A stretch of DNA of 64,000 nucleotides from CSP1-4 sp963777975. Its GTDB lineage: Bacteria; Chloroflexota; Limnocylindria; Limnocylindrales; CSP1-4. The stretch spans positions 1-64,000 of the forward strand of contig CAVZSO010000005.1 in NCBI GenBank assembly GCA_963777975.1. Reading direction: 5' to 3'. A program made the translations under genes and the position numbers. This document shows positions 43,926 through 52,342 of the stretch, piece after piece. Under the pieces are notes generated by a model. It searched no databases and was not told where the DNA came from. It worked only from the letters and a program-made list of their open reading frames with translations. Position 1 is the stretch's first letter. Every line of letters begins with the position of its first letter.

Positions 43926-44447
43926 TCAGTCGGCGCGCCAGAGGTCGATCTGCGCCAGCCGGTTGATGCCGAGCGTCTGGGACAGCTCGCCACAGTGGTA
44001 GGCGTCGTGGCTGAGGAGGCGGATGAGGACGCCCTGACGGCTGTGCACCTGGGTCCGCTTGCCGGCCAGGCCGTCGGCCGCCTCGAAGAGCGTCTCTGGC
44101 GTCCAGCGCTCCAGGCAACCGGCGATGACCTGCCACGTCGACTCGAGCGCCTCGGTCAGCTCCTCGGCCGTCCTGGGGCGCTTCAGGTCGTCCTCCCAGC
44201 CGACGCCGGTGACGACCCGCGGGAAGGGCGTCGTCTCGGCACCTGGCTCGCCGAACACACCGCATAGCCAGTAGACGCGGGCACCGGCCGTGTGGGCGAC
44301 CGTGGCCCAGATCGGCCATCCATCCGGCGCCGGTCGGATGGCGAGCTCGTCGGGCGTCATGGCGCCGACGACCTCGACCATCCGCTGGTTGTAGATCGCC
44401 CAGGGCTCGTAGAAACGAGCGACCGAAGAGCTTCGGGAGTCGGGCAT
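43926..44447 (-). CDS. DinB-family protein
   Basis: A 173-aa four-helix-bundle protein of the DinB/YfiT type. Metal-ligand histidines lie in TVAHTAGARVYW and in LLSHDAYHCGEL near the C-terminus, the usual three-His nickel/zinc site. DinB-like proteins include thiol-dependent transferases and damage-induced proteins; the substrate is unknown. ATG 44447 is used; TTG 44456 is possible. It lies between two partial tRNA copies. Confidence 0.82.
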   Translation of the reverse strand: MPDSRSSSVARFYEPWAIYNQRMVEVVGAMTPDELAIRPAPDGWPIWATVAHTAGARVYWLCGVFGEPGAETTPFPRVVTGVGWEDDLKRPRTAEELTEALESTWQVIAGCLERWTPETLFEAADGLAGKRTQVHSRQGVLIRLLSHDAYHCGELSQTLGINRLAQIDLWRAD

Positions 44448-44603
44448 GTCAGCCAATCATCGCCGAATGCACCACCGCCGGTCGGGTGCCTCGGTCGAGT
44501 CGGAGCCTCGCCGTCGATGATCTCCAGGCTCTATGGTCGCCGATCCTTCCGACGAGCGGCATGCGCTCTGGTCGCGCTCGCGGCTGCCGGTCTGATGCCG
44601 CGC

Positions 44604-45014
44604 CTACATCCGCGACTGGCCGACCTCGATCAGATGGCCGTCGGGATCACGGATGTAGGCGCGGATCTCGCGACCGAAGTCGACCGGCTCCGTGAGGAAT
44701 TCCGCGCCCCGCGCCGACCAGTCGCGATAGGCTGTCGCGATATCGGCGACCCGGACGTTGAGGAAGGCGCTGGTGCGGTTTGGATCGGGCGGGGTCGTCA
44801 GGGTCACCGTCGGCTTGTCTTCCGTCGGCCCTCCGCCCACGTTGAGGATGAGCCACGTGTTCGCGACCTTCATGATCACGGGGTCACGTTCCATGAGGAC
44901 CACGCCGCCCAGCAGCGAACGGTAGAACTCGCGCGATCGATCCTGATCAGACACGACCAGGAAGTGGCAGATCAGGAATCCTTCGGCCGGGGCGGGGAAG
45001 TCGTTCGGGTCCAT
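44604..45014 (-). CDS. VOC family protein
   Basis: A 136-aa glyoxalase/bleomycin-resistance fold. CHFLVVSDQDRSREFYRSLL is the first module's metal-His strand; DIATAYRDWSARGAEFL and IRDPDGHLIEVGQ belong to the second and supply the Glu ligand. GAGGTGAGG precedes the ATG. Its substrate is unknown. Together with the DinB gene it forms the second tRNA-fragment-bounded pair. Confidence 0.85.
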   Translation of the reverse strand: MDPNDFPAPAEGFLICHFLVVSDQDRSREFYRSLLGGVVLMERDPVIMKVANTWLILNVGGGPTEDKPTVTLTTPPDPNRTSAFLNVRVADIATAYRDWSARGAEFLTEPVDFGREIRAYIRDPDGHLIEVGQSRM

Positions 45015-45113
45015 CGTGCCTCACCTCATTACGCGGCTTGCGGCTTTCGGGTAACCGCACTTCCATCGATCGTGGCGAGCCGATCGCGCGTGGTCAAGCG
45101 AAACGCTGGGACG

Positions 45114-45150
45114 CTGCCAGCTGAGTCATTCCCGCTCGGGAGGCGGCATT
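45114..45150 (-). repeat. degraded third copy of the tRNA-Gly 5' end
   Basis: CTGCCAGCTGAGTCATTCCCGCTCGGGAGG followed by CGGCATTCTG resembles 41211-41250, with two substitutions in the tRNA part and changes in the flank. The anticodon side is lost. The former TAGAAT box reads CAGAAT. It is clearly older than the copy at 43728. Confidence 0.8.
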
Positions 45151-45222
45151 CTGATCCTGGTGTCGCGGCGTCTCGCACGGCGCTGATGGGCCACGCGGCT
45201 CGCGTCCTGGCGCGCGTGGGCC

Positions 45223-45228
45223 TAAGGT
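45223..45228 (+). promoter_or_regulatory. leaderless -10 box TAAGGT
   Basis: TAAGGT ends 7 nt before the ATG at 45236, which supports that codon over the closer ATG at 45230. Confidence 0.5.
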
Positions 45229-45235
45229 GATGGCG

Positions 45236-48200
45236 ATGCAGGAGCTCGACGAGCGCGACGCCTCCCAGCTCATTGCCGGGACGCTCGCGTTCCTGTTCAC
45301 GGACATCGCCGGCAGCACACAGCTCTGGGAGCGCCTGCCGAAGGCGATGACGGTCGCGCTGGCGCGCCATGACGTCATCCTGCGAGCGGCCATCGAGGAC
45401 GGGACCGGGCGCGTCGTCAAGAGCACCGGCGACGGGCTGATGGCAGTCTTCCCCACGGCGGCGGCTGGTGCGGCCGCCTGCCTGAAAGCGCAGCGAGCGC
45501 TGAGCGACGAGCCATGGTCCGAGACCGGGCCGCTGCGCGTCCGCATGGGCCTCCATGCCGGCGACGCCGAGCGTCGCGGCGACGACTACTTCGGGCCGAC
45601 CATCAACCGCGCGGCGCGGATCATGGCCGCCGGCCACGGCGGCCAGGTGCTGCTTTCAGCCTCCGCTGCCGCCCTGGCCGCCGACCACCTGCCCGATGGA
45701 GCGAGCCTACGCGACCTCGGGGAGTTCCGGCTCAAGGACCTCGGCCGGAGCGAGCGCGTCTTCCAGCTCGTGCACCCGGCCCTGACCGATACCTTCCCGC
45801 CGCTCACGACCACCGATCGTGGTCTGGCCAGCCTGCCCATCCAGGCCGCCCCGTTCATCGGGCGGGAACGCGAGCTGGCCGAGGTCGTTCGCCGCCTTGG
45901 GGATCCAGCCACCCGGCTGCTGACCCTGACGGGCCCCGGCGGCACGGGCAAGACAAGCCTGGCCGTGCGCGCCGTGAGCGACCGGCTCGATCAGTTCCGC
46001 GACGGCGTGGCCTTCGTCGACCTGGCCATGACGCGCGATGCCGGGGCATTGCTGGCGGCGATAGGCCGCGTGGTCGGGATCGACGAGACGCGCGACCGAT
46101 CGCCCCTGGAACAGCTCGTCGACAGACTCCGGGACCGGCAGATGCTCATCGTCCTCGACAACTTCGAGCAGGTCACGGCCGCTGCCGCGGTGACCACCGA
46201 GCTGCTTCAGGCCTGCCCGGACCTTCGTTTCCTGGTCACCAGTCGCGAACCCTTGCACGTGCGTGCCGAGCACGTCTTCCCCGTCCCGCCGCTGGGCCTG
46301 CCGCCGGCCGGCCGTGGCCCGGTGACCGCCGCCGGCATCGCCACGTCCGAGGCGGTCCAGCTCTTCGTCGACCGGGCGCGAGCGGCGCGCCCCGACTTCG
46401 AGCTCGACGACGGGAATGCCGCCGCCATCGCGGACATCTGTCGACGCCTCGACGGCCTGCCCCTCGCCATCGAGCTCGCTGCCGCACGTCTGCGGCTCTT
46501 CTCGCCCGACGCCCTTCGCGATCGGCTGGGCCGTCGGCTCGAGCTCCTGCGCAGCTCTGGGCGCGATCTACCGGAGCGCCAGCAGACCCTTCGAGCGACC
46601 ATCGATTGGAGCTATGACCTGCTCGAACCCGATGAGCGACGACTCTTCGAGGCCCTCGCGGTCTTCGCTGATGCAGATCTTCGCGCCGTCGAGTCGGTCA
46701 TCGCCGCCGTCGGAGGCCCAGAGGGATCGGACGAGGGCATCATCGACGCGCTGGCCTCGCTGCTCGAGAAGAGCCTGGTCCGCCAGGTCGAGGTCCAGGC
46801 GGGCGAGCCGCGGCTGTCCATGCTCGAGACCATCCGCGAGTACGCGACCGAGCGCCTCGAGCAAGGGCCGACGAGCGCACAGGTCCGGCGTGCGCACGCG
46901 ACGTATTACGCCGACCTTGCTGCCGCCCTTCGCCAGGATCTCGGCGGCCCGGGCCGCGACCGGGCCATGCAGACGATGGCGAGCGAGGTGGAGAACCTGC
47001 GACTCGCCTGGCACTACTGGGTCGGCCAGTCCGACCTCGGCCAGCTGACCCGGCTGGCGAGCAGCCTGCTCATCCTCAACGAAGCCCGCGGCTGGTACCA
47101 GGACACGGTCGCCCTGGCCACGGGCATGCTCGGCGTGCTGGCCCAGACCACATCGACACCCGACACCGTCAGCCAGGAGGTCGCGCTGCGCATGACCCTG
47201 GCGCGGGCGCTCATGGCCACGCAGGGCTACACGCTGGAGGTCGCCCAGACCTACGCCAAGGCGCTCGAGCTGTTCGAGGGCAGGCAGGACCTGCGGCAGC
47301 ACTACTCGGCACTGCGCGGACTGGCCAGCCTCTACCTCCTGCGGATGGAGTTCGACAAGGCCGTCGACCTGGGCGAGCGGATCCTGGTCATCGCGGAGGC
47401 CGAAGACGACACGAGCATGCGCATCGACGGCCACCTCGTCGTCGGCTCGACCGGCGCGTTCATGGGCAACCTGCGCGACGGGCTTGAACATCTTGAAACG
47501 GCCATGAGCCTGTTCGAGGCAGACCCGCGCCAGGCGACCGGCGCGCGGCAGGGCAACGACCCGCGCGTCGCCTGCCTGACGACCGGAGCCTTCATCCTCT
47601 GGCTGCTGGGCTACCCGGATCGGGCGGTCGCGCGCGCGAACGACGCCATCGAGCTGGCTCGCGTGCTCGACCACCCCTACACGGTGGCCTACGCGCGGTT
47701 CCACGCCGGCCTGCTGCATCACTGGCGTGGCGAGCCGGAGATCGTGCTCGAGCATGCCATCCGACTGCGCGAGATCGCCGACGAGTACGAGTTCCGCATC
47801 TGGTCCGCCGTCGGGTCCTGCCTGCTCGGCGCCGCACAGACCAGCCTGGGCCAGGTAGAGACCGGGCTCGACGAGATCCGCCAGGGGATGTCGGCCTACC
47901 AGGGGCTCGTCTCGCCGCCCGTCTTCTGGCCGATGCTCCTCTTCGTCGAAGCCTCCGCCCGCGGTCGCGCCGGCACGCCGGCCGCCGCCCTGCCGCCGTT
48001 GGACGAGGCGATCGCGCTCATGGGCGGCCGCGAGAACGGCGCCGTCTTCATCCCCGAGATGCTCGTCCTGCGCGGTGATCTGCTGAGGTACTTGGGGACG
48101 ACCGGCGATGGAGAGGACCAGGATGCCCAGGCGGACTACGGATCGGCGCTTGCCATCGCCCGCCAGCTCGGCACCCGCATGTCCGAGCTGCACGCACTGA

Positions 48201-48349
48201 CGCGGCTGGTGCGGTCGGCGAGCGCCGACGCGCGTGACGGCTGGGCTGCGGAGTTGCGGGCTGCCGTCGACGCCTTCGACGACGGCCTGGCGTCGCCCGA
48301 TCTCGTGGCTGCCCGCGCCGCGCTTGGCGAGGAGCCCTCCCGCTCTTGA
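45236..48349 (+). CDS. class III cyclase-ATPase-TPR regulator
   Basis: A 1037-aa signalling protein. Residues about 10-180 are a class III adenylate/guanylate cyclase domain with both metal aspartates (Asp23 in FTDIAGS, Asp67 in STGDGL). Residues about 205-540 are a STAND/AAA ATPase: Walker A GPGGTGKTS (233-241), Walker B MLIVLDNFEQV, then the winged-helix region QTLRATIDWSYDLLEPDERR. The remaining 450 residues are TPR-like helical repeats. There is no DNA-binding domain. Such proteins make cAMP in response to a ligand sensed by the repeats. Start from promoter spacing. Confidence 0.9.
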   Translation: MQELDERDASQLIAGTLAFLFTDIAGSTQLWERLPKAMTVALARHDVILRAAIEDGTGRVVKSTGDGLMAVFPTAAAGAAACLKAQRALSDEPWSETGPLRVRMGLHAGDAERRGDDYFGPTINRAARIMAAGHGGQVLLSASAAALAADHLPDGASLRDLGEFRLKDLGRSERVFQLVHPALTDTFPPLTTTDRGLASLPIQAAPFIGRERELAEVVRRLGDPATRLLTLTGPGGTGKTSLAVRAVSDRLDQFRDGVAFVDLAMTRDAGALLAAIGRVVGIDETRDRSPLEQLVDRLRDRQMLIVLDNFEQVTAAAAVTTELLQACPDLRFLVTSREPLHVRAEHVFPVPPLGLPPAGRGPVTAAGIATSEAVQLFVDRARAARPDFELDDGNAAAIADICRRLDGLPLAIELAAARLRLFSPDALRDRLGRRLELLRSSGRDLPERQQTLRATIDWSYDLLEPDERRLFEALAVFADADLRAVESVIAAVGGPEGSDEGIIDALASLLEKSLVRQVEVQAGEPRLSMLETIREYATERLEQGPTSAQVRRAHATYYADLAAALRQDLGGPGRDRAMQTMASEVENLRLAWHYWVGQSDLGQLTRLASSLLILNEARGWYQDTVALATGMLGVLAQTTSTPDTVSQEVALRMTLARALMATQGYTLEVAQTYAKALELFEGRQDLRQHYSALRGLASLYLLRMEFDKAVDLGERILVIAEAEDDTSMRIDGHLVVGSTGAFMGNLRDGLEHLETAMSLFEADPRQATGARQGNDPRVACLTTGAFILWLLGYPDRAVARANDAIELARVLDHPYTVAYARFHAGLLHHWRGEPEIVLEHAIRLREIADEYEFRIWSAVGSCLLGAAQTSLGQVETGLDEIRQGMSAYQGLVSPPVFWPMLLFVEASARGRAGTPAAALPPLDEAIALMGGRENGAVFIPEMLVLRGDLLRYLGTTGDGEDQDAQADYGSALAIARQLGTRMSELHALTRLVRSASADARDGWAAELRAAVDAFDDGLASPDLVAARAALGEEPSRS

Positions 48350-48413
48350 GGGCGCGCACCCACCAGAGGACGGGCGGCCAGAGCACGTGCCTGCGGAGGC
48401 CAGCAAGGCGTCC

Positions 48414-49584
48414 CTACGGCGGCCATCCGAACCGCGCCGCGTCCAGCTCGGCGGCGATGTCGGGCTCGCGGCCCAGCATCTGATCGACCACGAGGCGCGC
48501 CGACGCGGGCCCGGTGGAGATGCCCCAGGAGCCGTGGCCCGCGCAGATGAACACGCCACGTCGTCCGGGCACGCGCCCGATGAGCGGACGTCCGTCGGCG
48601 CTTTGGGGTCGGGCGCAGGACCGCGTCCCACGGATGGGTGCGTCGGCCACGGCCGGCAGGAAGGCGCTCGCCCGCCCGAGGATCGGCTCGACCCAGGTGG
48701 CGGGATCCGGCTGTCGCGCCAGGAACGTGGAGCCCACGGACGCCATGCCGGGCAGCGGCACGAGGCTGAAGTCGAGCAGCGCCTCGGCCGGCTCGTCCTG
48801 GGTTGGTCGACCCGATCCGTCGTATCCAGCGATCGGTATCGGCCTGGCATCCGGCCCGATGACCGCCCCGATCTCCGCTTCCTCGAGGACGTGGCTCGGT
48901 TCGTGCGCCAGCTCGACCTCGACCACGACGCCCCAGCGGTGGCTGATGGGCGTCCAGGCGCCGCTCGGGTCGATGACCGCCGGCGACCAGGGTCCGGCGG
49001 CCACGAGCACGGCATCGCAGGCGAGTCGCCGGCCGTCGACGATCACGCCGACGACGTCGTCCCCGGAGCGATCCAGACTGGCCGACCGTCCCGACCGCAC
49101 CACGGACGCCACGTCGTTCGGCCAGCGTCGCGTAGGCGTATGTCGAGGCGCCGGGGTGCACGGGGAAGCCCATGTCGACCCGACAGGCCCAGAGGCCGGC
49201 CGCCAGGGCGGGCTCCAGCCGCGCCAGGGCGGTGCCGGTGACGACCTCGTGCGCGAGTTCAGGAAACGCGTCGGCCAGCGCGCGATCCACGTTCCGCACC
49301 GCGGCCTCGTCCGTCGAGAGGTACATGAGGCCGGACGGCTCGGCAGGGAGCCGGAAGCCAAGGTCCGCCGCCGATAGCTCACGGTAGCGGGCGATCGTCT
49401 CCCGGTAGAGGACGGCGAGCACCGGATCGAAGGGATGCTGGACGACGCCCGAATTCGCGCCCGACGCGCCCGACGCCAGCCCTTCGCGCTCGACCAGCGT
49501 GACGCGAACCCCGGCCTCCGCGAGGAAGGCGGCTGCCGACGCGCCGACGATGCCGCCACCGATGACGACGACGTCCTGCGTCAC
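48414..49584 (-). pseudogene. FAD-dependent glycine/D-amino acid oxidase, frameshifted
   Basis: A DAO-family oxidase of about 389 residues. The first frame (GTG 49584) gives the FAD-binding MTQDVVVIGGGIVGASAAAF and runs to TLAERRGVR; the rest (GRSASLDRSGDDVVGVIVDG through GHGSWGISTGPASARLV, stop 48414) lies one base on. Skipping one G near 49113 (CGTGGTGCGG) joins them. All FAD-contact motifs, including the C-terminal GHG, are present. Family members oxidise glycine, sarcosine or D-amino acids. Error or recent inactivation. Confidence 0.8.
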
Positions 49585-49695
49585 CCGTCGCGACGATGTG
49601 CAAGCGGTGTCATGGTCCGGATGATGGCGTATCTGACGGCGTCGGCGACGTCCGCCGATGCGGACGAGGCGATGGCCCCGGTTTGACCCAAGGGG

Positions 49696-49701
49696 TAAAA
49701 T
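49696..49701 (+). promoter_or_regulatory. -10 box TAAAAT
   Basis: TAAAAT upstream of the ACT-domain gene predicts a leader of roughly 68 nt; the gene itself has a TGGAGGTG ribosome site. Confidence 0.4.
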
Positions 49702-49775
49702 GAGAGCTTCGCTCGGCTCGGACCGACGGACATCCAGCCTGTTGCCGGGTCGGCATCGAGTGTGGAGGTGCCCGC

Positions 49776-50177
49776 ATGAATGCGTTCATCGTGGACCTCA
49801 AGAACAAGCCTTCCGAACTCGCGAAGGTGACCGAAGCGATCGCCCAGAAGGGCATCGACATCACGGGCTTCAGCGCTGCGGCCTGCGGCGACAGCGGGAC
49901 GCTGACACTGCTCACGGACAACGAGGCCGCGACGCACCGTGCGTTGACGGATGGCTCGTGGAAGTTCCGCGCCATCGAGCTGGTGGAGACGTCGATCGTC
50001 AACCAGCCAGGTGCGCTGGCCGAGGTCGCCCGCAGACTCGGCAAGGCCGGCGTCAACATCCAGGCGGCATTCCCGACGGGCATGACCGGGACCAACGTCC
50101 ACGTCGGCTTCGTGACCGACGATCCGGCCAAGGCCAAGGAGACGCTGCGTGAGCTCGTGGGCGCAAGCCGCTACTGA
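49776..50177 (+). CDS. tandem ACT domain protein
   Basis: A 133-aa protein made of two ACT domains (about 1-65 and 68-133): FIVDLKNKPSELAKVTEAIA and ETSIVNQPGALAEVARRLGK. ACT domains bind amino acids and regulate enzymes or transcription; stand-alone tandem forms are thought to be amino-acid sensors. TGGAGGTG precedes the ATG. A perfect hairpin terminator follows, so it is monocistronic. Confidence 0.88.
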   Translation: MNAFIVDLKNKPSELAKVTEAIAQKGIDITGFSAAACGDSGTLTLLTDNEAATHRALTDGSWKFRAIELVETSIVNQPGALAEVARRLGKAGVNIQAAFPTGMTGTNVHVGFVTDDPAKAKETLRELVGASRY

Positions 50178-50207
50178 GCGGACGCTGACGCGTCGACGAC
50201 GCTGATC

Positions 50208-50240
50208 GAAGAGCCCCGGGCAGAGAGCCCGGGGCTCTTC
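50208..50240 (+). terminator. 14-bp perfect hairpin terminator
   Basis: GAAGAGCCCCGGGC and GCCCGGGGCTCTTC pair fully around AGAGA, 31 nt after the ACT gene. The A-rich side precedes and CTCTTC follows. Confidence 0.8.
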
Positions 50241-50258
50241 CACGCATCGCCGGACGCC

Positions 50259-50264
50259 TACACT
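50259..50264 (+). promoter_or_regulatory. leaderless-type -10 box TACACT
   Basis: TACACT ends 9 nt before the ATG at 50274 and lies just after the hairpin terminator of the preceding gene. Confidence 0.5.
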
Positions 50265-50273
50265 CGACGCGCC

Positions 50274-51323
50274 ATGGCCGACTTCCGCCTCCGCCCGATG
50301 GAACCATCCGATGGGCCCGGCATCGACGCGCTGATGCGCAACGAGGCCCAGACGACGGCGATGTCGATCACGACCCACTACCGCCACGAGATCTACCGGT
50401 CGCTGCTCGCGCAGCATCCTGGTCTGTACGGTGTGGTGGCCACGTCTCCGACGAGCGATGGGCTGGTCGGCATGGCGACCGCCTTCATCGATGAGGCCAT
50501 GGTCGGCGGGCGAGCCTACCCGACCGCTCGCCTCGAGAACCTGAAGGTCCGCCACGATGTCCGTCGACAGGGACTTGGCAGGCAGCTCGCGGAGTGGCGG
50601 ATCCAGGAAGCACGTCGACGATTCGGGGGCGAGGGCATCATCGTGACGATGATCGAAGGCACCAACACCGCTTCGCTGGCAACGGCGCGGGGCTGGCAGA
50701 CACAGCTCCTCGGGCCACTGCGGATCGTCATCGCCCGGACGTCGAAGCGACCACCGAAGGCCGGCGGCGCCCGGATCCGGCCACTCGTCGAGGGCGACAT
50801 CGAGGCCGTCGTCGACGGCGTCAACGCCTACTACGACGGGTACGACTTGTTCCCCCCGCAGACCCCAGCCGGGCTGGCGACCCAGCTGGGCCCGACCTCG
50901 CTCGGTGAACCGATCCGCCACTACCGCGTCGCGGTCGGCGACGATGGCGCGATCGTGGCTGGCGCGGCGATCACCGAACGGTTCAAGCTCATGACCGATC
51001 ACATCGACAATCTGCCCAGGCCGCTCGAGCTGATCGGGAAGGTGACATCGATCCTCCCGGCTGACCGCATGATCCGTTCGATCGACGTGAGCCTGGCTTG
51101 GTTCGCGCCCGGACATGCGGCTGCGGGACGTCGGCTGTGGGACGCCATCCGCTACGAGTGGCGCGATCGCGCCACGCATGCCGGGTTCCCGGCCGATCCG
51201 CGCGGATCGCTTGTCGAGGTGTTCCATGTCGGCCCGACCCTGGCACCTCGCCTGCAGCTGATGATGCCGGTCCAGAGCCCGGTCCGGCTCGACCCGGAGC
51301 GACCCGTCTATACCTGGCGCTGA
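50274..51323 (+). CDS. GNAT-family N-acetyltransferase
   Basis: A 349-aa protein. The N-terminal domain (about 1-160) is a GNAT fold with the acetyl-CoA site VRHDVRRQGLGRQLAEWRIQ. The C-terminal domain (about 165-349) resembles a second, degenerate GNAT fold (IRPLVEGDIEAVVDGVNAYY). Double-GNAT proteins include mycothiol-synthase-like enzymes, but the second domain lacks a clear acetyl-CoA loop. It is transcribed from a TACACT box and followed 23 nt later by an SRPBCC gene. Confidence 0.85.
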   Translation: MADFRLRPMEPSDGPGIDALMRNEAQTTAMSITTHYRHEIYRSLLAQHPGLYGVVATSPTSDGLVGMATAFIDEAMVGGRAYPTARLENLKVRHDVRRQGLGRQLAEWRIQEARRRFGGEGIIVTMIEGTNTASLATARGWQTQLLGPLRIVIARTSKRPPKAGGARIRPLVEGDIEAVVDGVNAYYDGYDLFPPQTPAGLATQLGPTSLGEPIRHYRVAVGDDGAIVAGAAITERFKLMTDHIDNLPRPLELIGKVTSILPADRMIRSIDVSLAWFAPGHAAAGRRLWDAIRYEWRDRATHAGFPADPRGSLVEVFHVGPTLAPRLQLMMPVQSPVRLDPERPVYTWR

Positions 51324-51346
51324 GACGACGAAGGACGAGGTGCACG

Positions 51347-51787
51347 ATGCCATCAGCACGACACGAGGTGACCATCCATCGGCCGGCTGCCGACGTCTTC
51401 GCGTTCATCGCCGATGGCATGAACGGTCCGAAGTGGCGCCCAGGTGTCCTGGACACGGAGCACGTTTCGGGTTCGGGCGTCGGTGCGACCTATAAGCAGG
51501 GCGTCAAGGGCCCCGGCGGACGCCGCGTCGACGCCGACTATCGGGTGACACGCTTCGAGCCCAACAGCGGGCTGGCGTTCGTGGCCATCGCGGGTCCGGT
51601 CCGCCCGACCGGCGAGTTCGTGCTCCAGGAGATCCCTGACGGGACCCGGTTGACCTTTTCGCTCGACGCTCAGCTGGGCGGCATCAAGAAGCTGCTCATG
51701 GGCGGCGCGGTCCAGAAGACGATGGACGCGGAGGTGGCCGCAACGGAACGACTCAAGGAGCTCCTGGAATCGACCCCGGAGGCATAG
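51347..51787 (+). CDS. SRPBCC family protein
   Basis: A 146-aa START-like protein with the opening VTIHRPAADVFAFIADGMN and a C-terminal helix MDAEVAATERLKELLE. It binds an unknown hydrophobic ligand. GAGGTG lies 6 nt before the ATG at 51347. It follows the acetyltransferase gene on the same strand. Confidence 0.85.
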   Translation: MPSARHEVTIHRPAADVFAFIADGMNGPKWRPGVLDTEHVSGSGVGATYKQGVKGPGGRRVDADYRVTRFEPNSGLAFVAIAGPVRPTGEFVLQEIPDGTRLTFSLDAQLGGIKKLLMGGAVQKTMDAEVAATERLKELLESTPEA

Positions 51788-51832
51788 CCGCGGATCCGTC
51801 CGGGTCGCTGTCGGGAGGAGGCGCGCGCCGAG

Positions 51833-51838
51833 TAGCAT
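51833..51838 (+). promoter_or_regulatory. leaderless -10 box TAGCAT
   Basis: TAGCAT ends 6 nt before the ATG at 51845; no ribosome site intervenes. Confidence 0.5.
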
Positions 51839-51844
51839 GGCGAC

Positions 51845-52111
51845 ATGAAGGGTGATCGAGTCGAGGCCGTCGTCGATACCGGCCAGGGCGTCCAGACCTT
51901 CGACATCGTGGCGACCAAAGCCGGTCGACGGATCGAGGTCGTGACCGCCCGCGGTGTGGTCGAAGTGCGCGAGGTGACGCGATCGGGCACGCCCGTGCGG
52001 ACCGGCCGTTTCATGGCCAATCGACTGATCGCCCTGGTCGAGCACCCCGCAGCCGACGAGCGCGGTCGGGTCGAGATCAGCACCCGACACCGGATCCAGC
52101 CCCGTAGCTGA
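51845..52111 (+). CDS. conserved small protein
   Basis: An 88-aa strand-rich, basic protein: VEAVVDTGQGVQTFDIVATK, IEVVTARGVVEVREVTRSG and TGRFMANRLIALVEH. It has the look of a small beta-barrel but no family name I can assign. It begins directly after a TAGCAT box, so it is probably leaderless and independent. Function unknown. Confidence 0.65.
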   Translation: MKGDRVEAVVDTGQGVQTFDIVATKAGRRIEVVTARGVVEVREVTRSGTPVRTGRFMANRLIALVEHPAADERGRVEISTRHRIQPRS

Positions 52112-52138
52112 GCCCGTGGTCCCATCCCCGATAGGTGA

Positions 52139-52167
52139 TTGCACCCGTCCTCATCCTGTGGCACCAT
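52139..52167 (+). promoter_or_regulatory. promoter of the sulfurtransferase attenuator
   Basis: TTGCAC (52139-52144), a 17-nt spacer and CACCAT (52162-52167) form a plausible promoter. Transcription would begin near 52174, just before the leader-peptide ATG at 52178. Confidence 0.5.
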
Positions 52168-52177
52168 GCGCCGACAG

Positions 52178-52246
52178 ATGAGCGCTCGACTGCACCACCA
52201 CATGGCCCATCGCTGTTGTCCTTGCCTCGTGCAGGGGAGGTGCTGA
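52178..52246 (+). CDS. 22-aa cysteine-rich leader peptide
   Basis: MSARLHHHMAHRCCPCLVQG followed by Arg-Cys and a stop at 52244-52246. Four of its last ten residues are Cys (codons at 52214, 52217, 52223 and 52241). It lies between the promoter and the intrinsic terminator in front of a sulfurtransferase gene. Ribosome stalling at the TGT pair under cysteine shortage would leave 52231-52237 free to form the antiterminator; unhindered translation to the stop would cover it. Comparable Cys-containing leader peptides are known upstream of sulfur genes in actinobacteria. In-frame ATG 52166 is an alternative start. Confidence 0.75.
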   Translation: MSARLHHHMAHRCCPCLVQGRC

Positions 52247-52315
52247 GCGCCCGCTCACTCGGTCATCCGCGATGACGGACCACACCCCTGCTGAGAAGCA
52301 GGGGCTTTTTGTTTT
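52220..52315 (+). promoter_or_regulatory. transcription attenuator (1:2, 2:3, 3:4 structures)
   Basis: Four segments compete. Segment 1 CCTTGC (52220-52225) can pair with segment 2 GCAGGG (52231-52236). Segment 2 GCAGGGG (52231-52237) can pair with segment 3 CCCCTGC (52285-52291) as antiterminator. Segment 3 CCCCTGCT pairs with segment 4 AGCAGGGG (52297-52304) as terminator. Segments 2 and 4 share the same 7-mer. This is the classical attenuation arrangement. Confidence 0.75.
52285..52315 (+). terminator. intrinsic terminator within the leader
   Basis: CCCCTGCT, loop GAGA, AGCAGGGG, then CTTTTTGTTTT. It is the best Rho-independent terminator in the window and lies upstream, not downstream, of a gene: 28 nt before the sulfurtransferase start. 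Confidence 0.93.
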
Positions 52316-52342
52316 CCCGTACCGATCACCCAGGGAGATGAG

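Noticed and set aside
46568..49015. 815-codon minus-strand open frame
   Set aside because: Lies antisense to the cyclase-ATPase gene, whose motifs are intact; the frame has no recognisable domain.
14259..49584. Programmed +1 frameshifting as explanation of the broken genes
   Set aside because: The shift sites share no slippery codon, stop codon or stimulatory element that I can see; error or decay is simpler.
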